Counted from the stretch's first letter, positions 10,901-24,090 are shown. The stretch: 64,000 bases of DNA from Gordionus sp. m RMFG-2023 (GCF_954871325.1 NC_088776.1:44720569-44784568), one strand, 5' to 3'. The notes: generated by a model from the sequence alone, not told the origin. Numbers and translations: made by a program.

Positions 10901-13240
10901 GCAAGAGGCAGTGAGAGTTTCTTGGTAGATTCTTGTAGCTACCCAATCTTTATTTATCATTGAAATATGACAGGACCTTCTGATTCTTTTTTTCTGGTGT
11001 ATATATATTAAGTTTATAAATCTGGATTATGTATCCAGAGAATCTCTAAATGGCGATAAGTTTTTGGACTTATAAATTTTTAAAAGCAAGGTATATTTTG
11101 GGGTTGGATATATTATCCCAATTAAAAGGGTTTATGTTTAAATGGAATACTTTTGTGATATGATGAGTTTTTTTAATTTTAGCTTATATGATATTTTGAT
11201 CTATTACAGGAAGGGGGGGGGATTACCACAATTGCATCATTTATATTTCAAGAAGTAACTAAAGGGTTATCGTCTGAAGTATTTTGTTGAATAAGCTTTA
11301 TTTGATTTCCGTGGATTATATTCTTATATAATTATGTAATTAAGTTTTATTTTTTCATTTTGTTTTAATAATATATAACATTTTGCTGGTGATTAATAAG
11401 CCAATCATTAAAAATAACGAATTTCGATGAAATATAATTTAAAGAATAGATTTCATTCAAAAATAAAAGTAATTTTTGATAATTTTTATTAAATTCTGCA
11501 AGGTGCTACTAATACAAATTAGTATTATTAACGTTGATAAATAAAATAATATGAGTGACCTGAACCATAAAATTAAAAATAAATTGCTCATCCTGGGATC
11601 TCAAATTAAACATTTTGAGCAGTTCGCCATGAGTACGAACTTTTGAATTAATGGCCATATAGCAAAATGATGTGTTTTGTTGACACTTCAATTGCTAGTA
11701 GAACCGATATAATCTTTTGAGAGATCAATTGACGTCATTATTTATCCATTGAGAGATCAATTGCTCCCACTAACTAATATTGATGCTCTGCTGAGAATAA
11801 TGATCATTAGAGCTCTGTTTAGAGATCAATCACTTGCAGCATTAACATGTGTTCGCGATCATTAAAAATGTTTATGTCCAAGCTAAAGGCATTTGGCCAT
11901 GTTAGAGTGTCCAAAAAAGATATCAGTATGACCGGTAGCTGAAACTAATGGGGTTATCCCTCCTCATGGTATAATGTCGTTGATAAAAATTCCCTAAACA
12001 CAATAAGCCGTAGTATACAAAGCGTTACATAACAATAAGGAAAACTTTTTCGGGGAATGATTTTAATGGAATTGGATAGTAAATTTTTCTAATAGACTTT
12101 TCATTTTTGTGAATAAAAGTTATTTTATTTTTGTGTATAATATGACTTATCATTTTTGTGGTTTATATATTCATTATATTTGGTGAATAATCTATTCATC
12201 ATTTTTGGTGAATAAATAGACTTATCATTTCTGCAAATTAGAATTATTATGCATCCTATTACGAGGAAGGTACCCAAATGAAAAACACTAAGCAAACTAT
12301 TCAATGAATGATTTGCAAAGAGAATAGTAATGACATAGAAAATTGAACAAATATACTCCAATCATTCGTGAATTCCTTAGATTTTGTTTGGGGAAGAGTG
12401 AATATTAATAGGTAATACCACTTAATAAAAAGGCAGATAAATTCCACAGTCGAAAATTAATTTTTAAGAGGGAAGGCTTGGATGCTTTTTCAGACATTTC
12501 AGAACTGAGAGTCATTTCTGATCAGACATTACATGGTACAATAAATATTGACATATTCCGGTAGAACACCCCATCAAAAAGATATTCGGTGCTTCAATTG
12601 ATTAATGGAAAATGTAGTAATTTGGATATGAATTATGATATTGTTTAATTATTCAATATTTAGTTGTTATTTAACATTTATTTATAGATTCATTTTGTCA
12701 GTTATATAAATTATTCTAGCATCCTCTGTTATAATAATTTTCTTTTAAATATTTTGTAAATTTTAAATAAGTCTGTAATATAATAAAAGAATATTAACAT
12801 AAAACAAAGGCGGCACTTTATCACTAAATATTAAAAGTTTAAAATAATTCGGATTTAGACCAAATAAAAGGGCATGGACAATATGCCAGTATTATAAAAC
12901 TTTTGGGTAACGTTAACGCCAATTTTTTTTTTCTGTACGAAGTAATGAAGTAAAATTATTTAAACAACTTAATTTTGAACTGGATAGAAAGTTATATTTA
13001 AAACAACTAAATCTTTTTACTCAATCCAAAACCAAGTTATTTTAAATATTTTAATTTTTCTCTCGTGGAGTAGAGAAAACTGGCGCTATCAATTTTAAAC
13101 TAAACCTAAGTCTTAAAAGTTTTGTAATACTGTTCTACTATGCGAAGCTTTTTAATCTTCTTTTCTTTTTAAAAAATAAAGAAAATTAGCACTATCAATT
13201 TTAGATTACTCCCAAGTTTAAAAAGTTTTGTATTGTTCTG
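10901..13240. other. no gene seen; short degenerate repeats
   Basis: A nine-G run at 11213-11221. GAGAGATCAATTG occurs twice around 11718-11763, with a weaker third copy near 11821. A duplicated ~107-bp stretch (CGCTATCAATTTT... near 13085 and GCACTATCAATTTT... near 13187). Short open frames at 11509-11691 and 12125-12361 on the minus strand match no family I know. Confidence 0.4.
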
Positions 13241-13246
13241 CTTGAA

Positions 13247-13619
13247 GATCTACAAATCATGGCCCATACGAATTTCGAGCCCGGTCTATCTTTAAAAATA
13301 ATTTTGTTTTAGGCTGGGATGGGATAATATGTTTTAAAAATTGGCCACGGGTCGGGTTTGAAATTTTAAATATATATTATTAGATTTTGTCAAATAATTT
13401 GATATATTTTAAATTCTTGCAAGAAACAAGGCTCTATGTTTTATTTGTAGAATTTTTACAATCAATTTTTATATATTTAAAAGATTTAGGCCGGGCCAGG
13501 GGGACAATTTATATTTCGGGCGGGACAAATAAAAAATTTTGTTCTAGATCGGGTTGGGCAGGATGAATCTTTTTTAAAAAATTTCGGGCCGGGCTTGATA
13601 AATTAGGCCATGCAGATCA
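13247..13619. mobile_element. CCCGGCC-type MITE
   Basis: Begins near GATCTACAAATCATGGCCC and ends GGCCATGCAGATC, so the ends are roughly inverted. Inside are GAGCCCGGTC, GGCCACGGGTCGGG, AGGCCGGGCCAGGGGG and ATTTCGGGCCGGGC in A/T filler. This style recurs at about 2290-2450, 18476-18778, 58320-58375 and 61120-61215. No coding content and no clear target duplication. Confidence 0.45.
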
Positions 13620-14094
13620 CTAGCTGTTAAGTTAAAAATTTTGATAGCTACAAAATCAAATTTATTTTATTTTAAATAAAATATCAATAATATGAATATG
13701 ATGAATACATTTAAACCATTCTTTTAGATAATTTAAGTATATACATTATAAATAGGCAGAAGAATTTTAATTCTGTTAAATTGTATTTGTTTTCAAATAT
13801 ATGCCACATAAAATAATTAAAAATTTTGGTTATAGGAAAATTGCCCAAAGTCAATTTTTATATATCAATATCTTGTTCTGTTCTTTTAAGGACAACTAAA
13901 AAAAAATTATATTTTTCGATATTTTATATCATAAATATAAGTTTTATAACTTTTCAAATTTATATTGGTATCGGTTTCGATACATTCCAGAAATATTATA
14001 AGTCTGCTAAATACGATCATTATTTCACCCTGATAAAGGTATAAATACAATTTTTAAATTAAAATAAATTTATGTCTTAATATTATATGTTAAG

Positions 14095-14388
14095 TTTTAG
14101 AACAACGGAAGGCAAGTAAAAAAAGTACAAAATTTAAAAATTAATTCTTTTTATTTTATTTTTATAACTACTAAAAAAACTAAAAATTTTACAATTTTAT
14201 ATATATATATACAATTTTTTAATTTACACTTTTTACATAAGTTTTTTAAAAGGTTAAATTTTAACAAATTCGTCCTTAAAAAGTAAAATAAATTTACCAA
14301 AATTTCATTAGGAAAATATAAAGTTTAAAGATCATTAAATTACAAAGTAAAAAATATATAAAGTTTATGCAAAATTTATATATTAACA
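14095..14388 (-). repeat. 3' LTR of the LTR fossil
   Basis: Direct repeat of 16680-16970, about 294 bp. It is preceded by the target duplication TTAAG and, on the minus strand, by the polypurine tract. Confidence 0.8.
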
Positions 14389-15555
14389 TTTCCCTCTTTT
14401 TTTATTTTAATGCCTTCTTTCCTCAGTTTCTTATCTTAACTTCCAGTCATTCGTTTCTCAATTGCTCCATTATTCATTTGTTCATATATCTTAAGATTGT
14501 TTGTTTGACCATCTGATTATCGTTTGTTGAATCGATTATCGAACATCATGAAACATCGTTGGTTGCACTTGGTTGAACATTGCTTGTTGATTTGCTGTTT
14601 GTATTGATCATCCCATTTCTCTTTCAAAATTTTATATAAATATTTTTTACAAAATTTTATTTATTTATAACAATCATTTTCTATGTCGTCGGTCATATTC
14701 TCTTTTAAACTTGACTTTGAATTTTCGAATTTTGCTGAACTTGAACTTGTTCACTTCTTCCCCCTCTAAAAATTTTTTCATTTTTTTTGTATTAGAATTT
14801 TCATTTGATATTTTGTTGTTGTTTAGCCTCAGTCATATCTTTTTCATTGGTTTGTTCTTAGCTTGTTATCCTTATCGTCTAATCATTCCCTTGTACATCA
14901 TCCTCACATTAGCTTGTTCATCTCGTTATTTATTTCATTTTTTATTTATCAATGTTTGTAAATATATATTATGTTCAATATATCTCAAATAAAATAATTT
15001 TTGGAATAATTGAAATGATAATGGAATAAATAATTTATCAGATCAGAATTATTCATAAGAATAAGAATCATAATTTAGAATATAGAATATTTTGAATTTT
15101 AAATTTTACTCCCTTATTTTTTAATTTAAATCATTTCTTCTTATCAGAATCTATCCTCCAATTGTTCTTTATAAAAAAATTATCTTTCTCCTTCCATCTT
15201 CAACATACGATCTCCATATCGTACTCTTAATCTCTTTTTCAACATCAAGATATTTAATCACCTTGCCTCTCTTTTTAATATTTGTTTTAATTTTATTTTT
15301 TTCCAAAGTTTTTTTAAATTTTTTATTAATTATAAAATTTTTTATTTTATTATTTTCTTTAATTTTTATTTCATTATTGTTTTTAATAACTATTATTTCT
15401 TCAATTGTTATCAATGATTTATATCATTTAATTTATAAGAATCTATTTCTTTATTAACATTTGGTATTAATTTACATAATATAATTTTATACAAGTTATT
15501 ATTATTATGATATTTATAATTATAATTTTCATGCTTTTTATTGTAATATGTACCT

Positions 15556-15930
15556 TCATAATTTTTCTTCTACTTTTCTATTTTCCTCGATTATTTTTAC
15601 AAATTTATTAAGTATGTTTCCAAAAACTTTTATCCACATCCTTCCCAGAAATGCAATTTTGTCACTTTGGACTACATACGCATTTAAGTTTTGAGTTTTA
15701 TCTTCATATCTCGCTTTCATTTGAACGATTCCTAGCACCTCTATTCTTTTCCCATCATAGCCAGTCAGTTTCGTATCCGATTTATTCAAGACTTTAATTC
15801 CTATCTTTCTAGCAATATTAATCGGCAATATTGAATACCGCGACCCGGTGTTGATCTGCATGACTATTGGTAAATCATTAAGGTATATCGTAACTTTGTA
15901 ATCATCATTTGCCTTGTCATCATCATCCAT
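15556..15930 (-). pseudogene. retropepsin-like protease region of the LTR fossil
   Basis: A 124-codon frame with the retropepsin layout: a catalytic-loop region (VMQINTGSRYSILP), a middle GYDGKRIEVLG strand, and a C-terminal FLGRMWI stretch like the LLG-x-D/xWI motif. It belongs to the pol region of the Ty3/Gypsy-like element. Upstream on the same strand (15930-16430) lies repetitive Asn/Tyr/Arg-rich sequence, probably the gag tail, including a ~110-bp direct duplication (about 16085-16170 and 16200-16290). Treated as a fossil. Confidence 0.65.
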
Positions 15931-16679
15931 TCTATTTACATCAAATCTGTTGTTGTATGACTGATTATTGTTACGATTATTATTGTATCTTGGTATGTAT
16001 CTTGATTCGTTTTGATGTATATAATCTCTATAATTATTTTCATTATATTTGTAATTTTCATTATTATTATATCTATAGGTAGTTTTTATTATAATTATTT
16101 TTATTGTTAAATCTTATAAAATTATTATACGGTCTTGGCCCATTATACCCCCTATCATTATCATAAACTCTAGGTATAATTGTTTCGATATCTTGGTTCA
16201 TAATTATTTGTAATTATTTTTATTGTTAATTCTTATAAAATTATTATACGGTCTTGGCCCATTATACCCCCTATCATTATCATAAACTCTAGGATTATAA
16301 TTGTTTCGATATTTGGTTCATAATTATTTGTATGTCTCGAATTATAATTATCGTATCTCGGTTTCCACTGATATCTGTGTACGTGCGACTTCATCCCTTT
16401 ATCATGCTCATCGTATTTCATCATCCTTAAAAAAATTTTTACTATCTAAATAATCTTCTAATTAATCTATGGATTTTGTTTTATCATTATTGTCCTATAT
16501 AGGTTTATTCATATTTTAAATAATTCATCTTTAAAATTTTATTATATTTATTTTTCATTTTATATTTTAATCATCTCTTACGTGTTTTAGAATTAAATAT
16601 TTTCCCTAATCCTCTTTCTTCTAGCTTCATCATGTTCCAGTATCTAAAATCATGTCAAAATTTTATTTACATACTACCA

Positions 16680-16970
16680 TTTTAGGACAACGGAGGCAAG
16701 TAAAAAAAAGTATAAATTGTAAAAATTAATTCTTTTTATTTTATTTTTATAACTACTAAAAAAACTAAAAATTTTACAATTTTATATATATATACAATTT
16801 TTTAATTTACACTTTTTACATAAGTTTTTTAAAAGGTTAAATTTTAACAAATTCGTCCTTAAAAAGTAAAATAAAATTTACGAAAATTTCATTTGGAAAT
16901 TATATGTTTAAAGGTCATTAAATTACAAAGTAAAAATATATAAAGTTTATGCAAAATTTATATATTAACA
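16680..16970 (-). repeat. 5' LTR of the LTR fossil
   Basis: Direct repeat of 14095-14388, about 291 bp; followed on the plus strand by the second TTAAG. Confidence 0.8.
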
Positions 16971-17379
16971 TTAAGTTTAAAATGAAATGCCGAATAAATC
17001 TCACTAATCTATTAATGGAAAACAAAAAATTAATAATGATTATTTTTATAAAATTTCTTTTACTTTTATACATACAGAAAAATTAGAATATATAACATAT
17101 AATTAAAACAGAATCTCGTTAAATATAAACATTTTTTATCAATATTCAAAACCATCTTTTTTCCTTTAAAAAATTTTTTTCTTTTACTTTATTCAAATTT
17201 ACTACACCGAAAATCTATGCTGAAAAATGATTCTCAAGTTAAAAACTTATTCAAATTTATAACTAAAATTTATTTTGATACATTGGGTTAGATTTCGATT
17301 ATAAATCATAATAATTTAGTGTAAAAGGCTTAGGAAACTCTTTTTCGTTCCAACTCGAATGAAAAAATATTATTTTAAC

Positions 17380-19245
17380 CAGGCGCGTACCCAGTGGAGG
17401 GGGGACAGGTGGACAAATTTCCCTCCAAAGTCAAAAAATGCAGATGCCGGATTATATTTTTCAAAAATATTATTGTTAATATTAATTTATATTTGTTAAT
17501 AATTATTCCAATCTCATATATCTATTGAATTACATTTATTTATCACATTCATCAAGTTATTTTATCAATTAATTTCGATTTGAAGTTTTCCTTGGTGTAA
17601 TTTACTTATTATTTTCAAATTTTAGTGGCGTATTATTTATCTAAATTTCTAGTCAAATAATAATTATCCCTGAAACTCCTTGCCCAACAGGGAGAAAGAA
17701 ATTGCAAGCTTGTCCTACGAGATCGAGTCTCGGCCATCAAGCAGTAACAGCTTTTATGGAGTTAGAAGAGCCGATTATTAATGCTATTACTGAAATATCA
17801 CAATGGCTTGAAAGAAATATTTCTTCAGAAGCAAGAAAATTATTGGATTTAATACTTATTCCAAATTTTTTTTCTCATTAGAATGTATTATTTAATTATA
17901 TAACTATTTTATATAATACTTTTCAAAAACATGACATTGACTTGATAAGAAGATGAGAATAGCGGAGAGCTATTAGAACTCAAGGAAATTAGAGCTAATG
18001 TTGATGAAGAATTTCATATTTTATATGTTATTGTTGAGTCAAAAGCAGAGCTATACGTGTTTAATATTTGTCATCCTCGACTTGCAGCAAGCAAGTTCAT
18101 CGTCAAAACATAGCATCAGTAGAAAAGTATTATAAAACAAATGTCCCATTCCCATCTCTTAGATACATTTATAACCCAAATAAATGAATGGTTTTTAATT
18201 CATCATGCAGCACTTACAAATCCGCAGATATTTCCACAAAAGCTTTTCCATTCTTTTTCAAATGGTGATAGAAAAAAAATATATATTTGTTGTTAACTAT
18301 GGTATACAATCCCAAAAAATGCTATTGATGCTTTGCATTATTTCAAGCACATTTAAAATTTTATTCCCAATGTATTAAAATGGTTATATATATTAGCAAC
18401 TCTTCCCATTAGTAAACTAATGAGAGAACATTCTCTTTTAAAGAAGAATAACAGAGCCCTGCAGAAATACACATTGCAGGGAACGTCCCGGATTTTTTTT
18501 AAAAAAAAATTTCAGACCCGGCTCCTTTTTTAAAAATAAAATTTTCATACCCGGCCCAAATTTTTTAAAATAAATTATATTTATTTTTGATTTTTATAGC
18601 TAATGATGGCGATTTCAAATATTTGGTTTTAAAATATACAGCTCGGCCCGGATATTTTTTTTTGAAAAAATTTTAGGCCCAGTCCGGGTGTTTTTTTAAA
18701 AAAAATTTCTGGCCTGCCCCGGGTATTAAAAAAATTAAAATACGGTCCGGCCCGGAAGGCCGGGCCTGCCAGTCTCTGGAAAACATACCTATGAAATACA
18801 ACTTCTGAAATTAGATTGAATGATTTGGATCTTTTGAATATTCATATGCATTTAACGCCAAGCAAGGATAGATAATTGAAAAATTAGCTCAAGACATACA
18901 AAATACAATTATTCCTAAGAAATTTTTTGATTAATTTATATTTCCATAATTTAAATTTTTTATACTTTATATATAAATTTTAAAGGCTCAAAAAATTCGA
19001 ATTTCAATTTTGGGTCTTCATATCTTCGTTATATTCACTTTATATTTTATAATTCACATTTATTTTATAGTTTTTCAATGCTGGTTTATTAATATAATTT
19101 TTATGTAATTCAATTTAAAATTGTGTATTAGAAAAGTTATTAGTCCTAATAAATTTATGCTTTTTTTAAATAAACAATAATATTTCTCAAAAAAATTTAT
19201 TATCCCCCCTCCCCCCCCCAGACCAAATTCCTGCGTACGCGCCTG
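17380..19245 (+). mobile_element. hAT transposon (P52rIPK/ZMYM1-like), decayed, with perfect 8-bp target duplication
   Basis: Ends are CAGGCGCGTACCCAG and the reverse complement of CTGCGTACGCGCCTG. ATTTTAAC stands on both outer sides (17372-17379 and 19246-19253), the 8-bp duplication typical of hAT. Plus-strand pieces of transposase are readable in shifting frames: FMELEEPIINAITEISQWLE (about 17755), VDEEFHILYVIVESKAELY (about 18000), LLDTFITQINEWFLIHH (about 18155) and a C-terminal LPISKLMREHSLLKK and IRLNDLDLLNIHMH. The order fits the 52-kDa repressor-like hAT family. Stops and frameshifts show it is inactive. A G+C-rich element is inserted at about 18476-18778. A related copy lies at 21740-23521. 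Confidence 0.85.
18476..18778. mobile_element. CCCGGCC-type element nested in the hAT transposon
   Basis: Interrupts the C-terminal transposase region. It begins CAGGGAACGTCCCGG and ends GGGCCTGCCAGTCTCTGG, with four CCCGGCC-like pieces inside. Exact ends and target duplication are uncertain. Confidence 0.45.
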
Positions 19246-19253
19246 ATTTTAAC

Positions 19254-19880
19254 TCTTTGATTACCAATAAACTCTTTGAAAATCATTGTTACTTCATTTT
19301 TATTATTTGTTTTTGTACGCAATGTTATTCCTGTGTTTGGGTAATATATTTTTAGAAAATACCTTTGATTTATCTTTAGTATTTTGGATTTATTTTTCTT
19401 TTTACTATCATTCTATTTAATAAAATATTACTATTCAAATATATAGATAATTTGAAAAATAAAAGGTAATTCATCAACAAAATAGAATGTTTTAGGATTT
19501 GCATATTTTTTTCAATCAAATAAATTTTTTTATGTATTAATTTTTAATAATAACAAATTGTATTTAATATAGAATTATCTAAACCATAATCACTAGGGAA
19601 CAGGTTCCAGGGGATGAAAGTATTAAAGAAACCGACACATTTAGGGCTTTCAATTTTAAGAGTGCATTTACAATATTCTTATATTTAAAAGAAATTCTAT
19701 AATATAAAAATGATCAAATTATTTTCGCCCTAACAGTCACTATACAAACTGATTAATTAATTATTTTAGAATGTATAGGGGGAGTAGGGCTTGTTATTAT
19801 GAAATCTATTGGCGAGAACATGGGGCATGATATATCTAATTCTTCAAAATAGAAAATTACGAAAAAAGACGGAATAGTAC
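19254..19880. other. no gene seen
   Basis: A+T-rich spacer between the hAT element and the left end of annexin unit C. The unit begins near 19885 (GGATGCGCATCCCACTAT, also at about 3018). Confidence 0.4.
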
Positions 19881-20222
19881 AAATCAGGGGGATGCGCATC
19901 CCACTATATCGTGTTTTTAAATCAACAAGAGAATTTTTTAAACAAATTTGAAACTATAAGTATAGAAATGCTAATTGGAAAAAATAATGAATTGGATAAT
20001 TTGTTGAAAAACAGAACATCATGTTTTGTCACTTCTTTTATTTAAGAGATTAAATGAAAAAATAAATAGGATTGATAAGGAAGGCCGACTCGAAATATAA
20101 ACATAAATAATTAGCTTCACAAATATATTAGTATATCTAATAATAGATATATATATATAAATTATGTTAGAAAAATAGACGATATCATCAAATTATTTGT
20201 ATGCGAATATTGTTAAAACTAT

Positions 20223-23200
20223 TTAAGATTTTCTATTTCCTTTGATAATAGCTACCAAGAGATTTTGATAATTTCCGGTTACATCACCCTAGAGTTTTAA
20301 TTTTTTAGCAATCAATAATATCTAAAATTTTACCCTGACAGCTTTCTCTAAGCTCTTTTTATATAGCTTGTTATATTCGTTTTTAATGTCTTCCAGATCA
20401 ATCTCTGATCGAGATGTTATAATTTTTATTAAATCATTATCTTTTGTTCCTAATCCCTAAAAAAAATTTGTAATAAAATATAAGAATGGGTTTGTACCCT
20501 TAAAGCCTTGCGCAATCTTCGAGCAAAATAGGTTGCTGGATTTCCTGTAACTTTAAAATCTTCATATAAAAAAAGGTTAAGTAGAATTTTTTGTGTTTTC
20601 TAAATTTGTAAATTAATCTAACTTAATTTCGCATTATATTGGGCACTTGGAGTCAGCAAGGCTAACAATAACTTTTGATAATTACCTGTTGTATCACCTT
20701 TAATATCTTTGATTAAATCCCTCTGTAAATAATATAATAATAACGATTAAATAACATTAATTTATGCTAAAACAGAGGTAAACCCGTTTTTGAGAAAAAT
20801 CGAATAAAAAATATAAGTTTGTTTTGTTTTTTATATAATCTAAACCTATTCAAAAACGAATACAAATCGAATAATGAATTATTCAAATTCGATTATATTT
20901 TGTTAAATTATGTTTAAAAATCAACTTTAAATTTTATAAAAAAATTCATTTTATAAATTTATTAAATATGATTTTTAAGCATTTTTTATTCTGCTTTTTT
21001 TCTTCCTTTTTTACATTATAAAAAAAAGGTTTTATGTTCTTATTTTCATTTGCTTACATAACCAAAAATCCCTTTGAATAGCTGTCTGTAAGCTTCTCTA
21101 ATTTTCTGTCTTTGATCATTGTTCCGCCCAGCTATGATACCTATCAATCTTTTATCATTTGTACCTAGTTTATTTATTTATTTTAGAATCACATCATTGT
21201 AAATGTGCAATGAAGCCATCTTCTCAAATATCCATACTTTTTTTTTAATTTGCAAGGTAAGCTAGAAATTGTTCTTGTTTTTTTTAAAAAACTAAAAATA
21301 AAAATTGGTCCAGACTATAAAATAATATACCTAATGTTTTATGTATTATAATTATATATGCCTTCTAAATAAACGAAATGATTAGATGATTCATAAAGGA
21401 GTGTTAATCATATTATCATATCATGTTTATTGAAATGATGAGTTCTTTTAAAAAAGTTTAGAAAATGATTGATATATATTATATATGTTAGCTCCAATCA
21501 TTTTTCTTAATGTATTCCAATGTTTATATATCTACCCTATGAATTTCAGATAATTTTTCCGTCAAAATTTTGGCAATTTTAAATTTACATAAAAAAAAAT
21601 CTCTGGAAAGTTATTATATATTTTATTAATTTCAAATGTTCATTGGAAAATTTTCTAAAAATTACAGAATAAATTTTTACACATGAAATATATTTACCGT
21701 AAAAATTAAGATTAAAAACGTAAATAAATAGAATTTACAGAAAATAGCGTAGAAACCGGGGGGGGGGGGAGAAACTCTCTTTTACCCTATAGCAAAAATT
21801 TTGAAAAAATATAAGGTTTTAATTGTGCACAAATAGGCTATATTCTATTTCAAATAGGTTATATTCTAATAAATTTTATCAAAAAGTTCCAATAATTTTT
21901 ATATTTCTTTCTTGTGTATTAATATTAATTTTCTACACAAATTTGAAACATATTTACAAAAATATATAACCCAAACCCAATACCAATCATAATAACTGAT
22001 CTGACGCACAATGATTGCAAATAAAACTGTAGAAAATGTAGAATCTAAAAAGATAGATAATGAAGAAATAAGGTCTTCAGAAAGTTATTAATTATTTTTT
22101 GGATAGAATTTGCAGAATTATTTTTAAGACATCGTGTACTAGAAGAAGAATAAACTGCTAAAAGCATGCCCTACATAATTGAACCTTTAACATCGAGCTG
22201 TTACAACATTTTTGGATCTAGAAGAGTCCTTGGAGAAATGTCAAATGGCCTGAACCAAATATTTTATTTGAAGCTGATACATTATTAAATTCGAAAGCCG
22301 ATTTTTTTTCACATTGAAATATGTATTAATAAATTTTGTAATTACATAACAATTTTGATATTTTTCAAAAAAATGTCATTTGGCTATGGTTACACGAATG
22401 TTATTATATTACAATTTAGAAAACTACGAGATAATATCGACCAAAAATTTCATGAAATTTTTGTGATTATTGAGGCGAAAGCGAGATTATATCATTTTAA
22501 GATTCTTAAGCCTCGACTTAAACCTAGGCAATCGTTTGAGAATTACTATAAATAAACCTTTTTTTATTTTACCTATAGATACATTTTTAACTCAAATCAA
22601 GGAACTATCAAATACTATTATTTAGAAATCTGTCTTAGTATTTGTTAAATATGGTATTCCATATTTTGTTTTAATCTAATTTTTCCCTCTTTTGTTTATC
22701 CTTAAATGAGCTTAAATTAAAAATAGTTTTTTTATTCCTCTTTTGTTTCGCCCTCATAAAATTTTAATATTATTTTTATAATAAAATAACTTGTTTTACC
22801 TCATAAAATTTAAATAAAGTTCTGTCTGTTTAATATTATTATGGCTCATAATCAATTCCATGGACTAACTGATGAGGTATTTCCAATTATACTACCAGTA
22901 ACTAAGCTCCACAACATCAGTATTAAATCTTGTTATTATTTAACTCAATTTTATTCAGAAGTTCTAAGTGCATCTGAGGTTATATCTAATCAATTAATTT
23001 CATAATTTAAATTTTGGTATGAAGGATTAATTATAAACTATATTTTAACAATTAAAATGAAATAACTTTTTCTTCATTACGGAGAATAAATTCCTATCTC
23101 AGAAGTACGACATCAAAAATTCGATTGAATGGACAGGCGTTACTTAATTTACACATACATAGAGATTTAATTCTCATTTACAAAACAAATTATTGAAAAA

Positions 23201-24090
23201 TTGGCGCAATATAAAGAAGATTAAATTTCCATTTTTGAACTAAATTTTGATCAACTTTTTAAGTTATAGTGCTAAATTCAATATTTATTGTAATTTGCAT
23301 TCCGGGTTAGAGAGCTATAATATTTTATAACAATATTATATTCGCTCTTAAATATTTTGTGTTTTCTATTATTTTATTATTTGTGTTTGAAATTTTCATT
23401 TTTCAGAATATGATTGGTTTTAATAAATGTTATATGATGATTCATAAATTTTTATGTTCCAAAAAATATCATTTCAATATTGAATTCCCCTCCCTCTATA
23501 AAATTTCTGACTAAGCGCCTGAGTGATATAGATTAGATATATGCTAAAAAAAAGTGTTAACAACTTATTAAGATTAGAAATTAAAGAATTGAAATTAAAT
23601 ATTACTATATACCGATTCCTTTAATAGCGCTTCTCAGTGCTTTGGCATCAGCTTGAGGGTTAAAATTTGGAGCAGGCACGATTGTACCCCTACCTAAGTT
23701 ACAACGTAATAAAATGCGCATAGCTCAATATATGATGTATTATAAATATGAATTTATATATAAATATGAATTTATATATAAATATGAATTTATATATAAA
23801 TATGAATTTATATATAAATATTATCATTTTTTAACGATGTGCACCTAAATATATTCCAATTTTTGTCTAATTTACTTTTGACAATGTAATCTCTAATTAA
23901 TAATTTAAAATGTGGCAATCTTTTTAGCTACGAAATATTTCCTATTCAAACTTAATATTCTTTGTTAGAATGATCACTTATCGGATTTGAGTTAAAATAC
24001 ACATTTCTGTTACAAATAAAATCATAGTGCAATAATATATAAAGTATTTAATTAAAAAGATTACTCCAAATCTTTGTCCCTCTTGTCCAT
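20223..24090 (-). CDS. two-repeat annexin, copy C (7 coding exons, intact)
   Basis: Paralogue of 3565-6666. Exons: 24065-24090, 23613-23689, 21058-21164, 20623-20722, 20498-20559, 20334-20456, 20223-20288; 561 nt, 186 residues plus stop, all GT-AG and in phase. Exon sizes equal copy B except exon 3 (107 against 110 nt). It reads [107 protein letters not shown] and ends RKS-stop. The repeat IV calcium motif is canonical: GLGT, then 38 residues, then Asp. Repeat I has GIGT but five extra residues before DLIKD. Repeats II and III are absent, as in copy B. Intron 2 (2448 nt) carries a decayed hAT element. Differences from copy B are mostly conservative, and both frames are open, so I infer selection on the protein. 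Confidence 0.85.
21740..23521 (+). mobile_element. decayed hAT element (same family as 17380-19245) in intron 2 of annexin C
   Basis: Plus-strand pieces: [20 protein letters not shown] and [20 protein letters not shown] (22405-22555), matching the 17380 element piece VDEEFHILYVIVESKAELY, and a dimerisation relic [20 protein letters not shown] with [10 protein letters not shown] (about 23075-23180). The right end is CGCCTG near 23521, after a C/T-rich run, as in the other copy. The left end is less clear, near TAGCGTAGAAACC and the 12-G run at 21758-21769. Not functional. Confidence 0.55.
23743..23822. repeat. 18-bp tandem repeat in intron 1 of annexin C
   Basis: AAATATGAATTTATATAT repeated about 4.4 times without interruption. 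Absent from intron 1 of copy B, so it expanded after duplication. Confidence 0.85.

Larger units (their letters stand above)
14095..16970 (-). mobile_element. LTR retrotransposon fossil (Ty3/Gypsy-like)
   Basis: Two nearly identical direct repeats, 14095-14388 and 16680-16970, flank the element, and TTAAG stands on both outer sides (14090-14094 and 16971-16975), a 5-bp target duplication. On the minus strand the LTR starts TGTTAATATATAAA. A polypurine tract (AAAAAAAGAGGGAAA) lies just inside the 3' LTR and a TGGTAGTA start of a primer binding site just inside the 5' LTR. The interior holds an Asn/Tyr/Arg-rich gag tail and a retropepsin-like protease region. No reverse transcriptase or integrase was recognised. 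It is a broken, much shortened element of under 2.9 kb; the similar LTRs suggest a fairly recent insertion. Confidence 0.8.
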
